A DNA stretch of 7,367 bases from J061 sp003695725 [NCBI: Candidatus Schekmanbacteria bacterium] (lineage in GTDB: Bacteria; Schekmanbacteria; GWA2-38-11), in NCBI GenBank assembly GCA_003695725.1, contig RFHX01000159.1, forward strand, positions 1 to 7,367, read 5' to 3'. A program made the translations under genes and the position numbers. Shown piece after piece: positions 6,201-7,367 of the stretch (positions within the stretch are counted from its first letter, which is position 1; every line of letters begins with the position of its first letter). Under the pieces are notes generated by a model that saw only the letters and a list, made by a program, of their open reading frames with translations, was not told the DNA's origin and made no database searches.

Positions 6201-7367
6201 ATGAATGCTTCATTAAAAGAGCATAAATCCTATAATAAAACAACAAACCTTCTTACACTTTTTTTTCTTAGCGCTCTTTTCCTAACAATTAGAACAATTT
6301 TTCTTCTCTCGGCTTTTTATTTCATCAGCAATCATGAAGAGCTTTATAACGGCACTCTCGCTCACGACTTTCTTCAAAATCCTTCTCTTTTTATTAAAAA
6401 TCCTAATTTGGCTTTCTGCTATCAATATATGCCTTTTGCAGGCGGGACATTCATAGTAAGCATTTTGGCAATACCTTTCTTTGCACTGCTTGGAAATTCC
6501 GTTTTTTCCCTAAAACTTTTAAGCATCCTAATTTCATTGGCAACCTTTGTAGTTTTCTATCTACTACTAGAAAAATTTTTTTCTCATAAAACAGCTCTTA
6601 TCTTTGGGATTCTCTTGGCTTTTTCAGCCCCCTATCCGATTCTTACTTCATTGATTCTGTGGGGAAATCACAATGAATCAGTTTTTTTTACAGCTCTTCT
6701 TTTTTACCTGATTTTAAGCTATAATGAATACAATTCTGATAAAAAAAGGTATCTTATACTCTCAGGATTGGTTGCGGGCTTTGGATTCTATTTTGATTAT
6801 ATCTTCATCACAACTATTTTAAGTGTAATTATTTTTCTTCTTCTATCAAAAAGAAATTTCTTTTTTAAAAAGGATGTTCTCTATTTCAGTATTTCATTCA
6901 TTTGCGGATTTTTTTTGTGGTTTTATACGGCTTTTCTCACAAATTTTGAAAATTTGAGAATTCACAAGCCGGGAATTGCAGCAGATTTCAGCATCTTTTA
7001 CCTCATAAAAAAATTTCTCAAACTCATTATTTTCGACCTGCCTTCTTCATTTTGGCTGAAAGAAATAAGATTAATGGGAATCAATATCTTGCCATCTATT
7101 TATTATCTAATTTTCCTCTTTTCATTCATTTTTCTTCTTACTTCCCTTTTCAAGGAATATATAAATAAGAAAAAATTGCCTAACTACTTCCTTTTTCTTC
7201 TTTATATCATCTTATTTTCATTGGTCTTCACCTTCTCAAAATTTTCAACAGGTAAGGCGATTGAAGGAATAAATCTTTTTGTTTTTCCTTTCAAAATTTA
7301 TAGAGACAGGTTTTTCATAACACTTTTCCCATTTATCATCATTACTGTTTCAATTCTTCTCTCAAAA
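6201..7367 (+). CDS. Multi-pass membrane protein, GT-C glycosyltransferase-like (truncated by window edge)
   Basis: From the ATG at 6201 the frame is open for 389 codons to the right edge, with no stop, so the C-terminus is missing. An in-frame TAA at 6189-6191 and no other nearby Met make 6201 the start, although no Shine-Dalgarno sequence precedes it. The protein is extremely rich in Phe, Leu and Ile. Hydrophobic segments are visible at about 17-43, 80-98, 103-123, 131-152, 159-174, 184-216, 226-246, 297-317, 328-346 and 370-388. Between segments 1 and 2 is a soluble loop (44-79) with acidic residues, NHEELYNGTLAHDF, where GT-C (PMT/ArnT, GT39-like) enzymes keep their catalytic Asp/Glu. YRDRFFITLFPF near the end resembles the RY-LP region of such proteins. 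GT-C enzymes transfer sugars from lipid-linked donors in the inner membrane. The membrane topology is firm; the glycosyltransferase assignment is tentative. Confidence 0.7.
   Translation, partial: MNASLKEHKSYNKTTNLLTLFFLSALFLTIRTIFLLSAFYFISNHEELYNGTLAHDFLQNPSLFIKNPNLAFCYQYMPFAGGTFIVSILAIPFFALLGNSVFSLKLLSILISLATFVVFYLLLEKFFSHKTALIFGILLAFSAPYPILTSLILWGNHNESVFFTALLFYLILSYNEYNSDKKRYLILSGLVAGFGFYFDYIFITTILSVIIFLLLSKRNFFFKKDVLYFSISFICGFFLWFYTAFLTNFENLRIHKPGIAADFSIFYLIKKFLKLIIFDLPSSFWLKEIRLMGINILPSIYYLIFLFSFIFLLTSLFKEYINKKKLPNYFLFLLYIILFSLVFTFSKFSTGKAIEGINLFVFPFKIYRDRFFITLFPFIIITVSILLSK

Noticed and set aside
1-7367. tRNA, rRNA, CRISPR array, insertion sequence or attachment site
   Set aside because: I saw no regularly spaced repeats, transposase motifs, terminal inverted repeats or tRNA-like folds anywhere in the window.

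Overview
The window is AT-rich bacterial DNA (G+C about one third by eye). Shine-Dalgarno-led genes are tightly packed on the + strand, and one truncated gene reads leftward at the left edge. A protein with a cleavable Sec signal peptide and a DUF2059 domain, plus a GT-C-like membrane protein, suggest a Gram-negative-type cell envelope. I cannot name the species. A nickel-pincer (LarA-type) enzyme would fit an anaerobic or facultative lineage, but that is inference.

Layout: (1) 1-242, minus strand: N-terminal part of a TetR/AcrR-family regulator. (2) 243-537: divergent intergenic region. It holds a plausible TetR promoter, two adjacent perfect palindromes that look like operators, a heptamer direct repeat, and a promoter whose -10 box lies only 12 bases before the next start codon. 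(3) 538-5563, plus strand: a compact four-gene metabolic cluster, namely a LarA-family (nickel-pincer) racemase/epimerase homologue, an alanine/serine-glyoxylate-type class V aminotransferase, an FGGY carbohydrate kinase and a zinc-dependent MDR alcohol/polyol dehydrogenase. Gaps are 25 bp, 31 bp and a 4-bp ATGA overlap. (4) 5614-6150: a secreted/periplasmic DUF2059 protein. (5) 6201 to the right edge: a truncated, very hydrophobic multi-pass membrane protein resembling GT-C glycosyltransferases.

No intrinsic terminator is visible from 538 to the right edge, so the plus-strand genes could share a transcript. The last two differ in character from the metabolic four and may only be neighbours.

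The four enzymes suggest a small catabolic or interconversion route for a 2-hydroxy acid, aldonate or polyol. LarA homologues invert the carbon alpha to a carboxylate, the MDR enzyme oxidises an alcohol, the FGGY kinase phosphorylates a polyhydroxylated substrate, and the aminotransferase handles a small 2-oxo acid such as glyoxylate or hydroxypyruvate. No aldolase, transporter or nickel-pincer biosynthesis gene (larB, larC, larE) is in view, so the substrate and the order of steps are unknown. This cluster is the most interesting object in the window.
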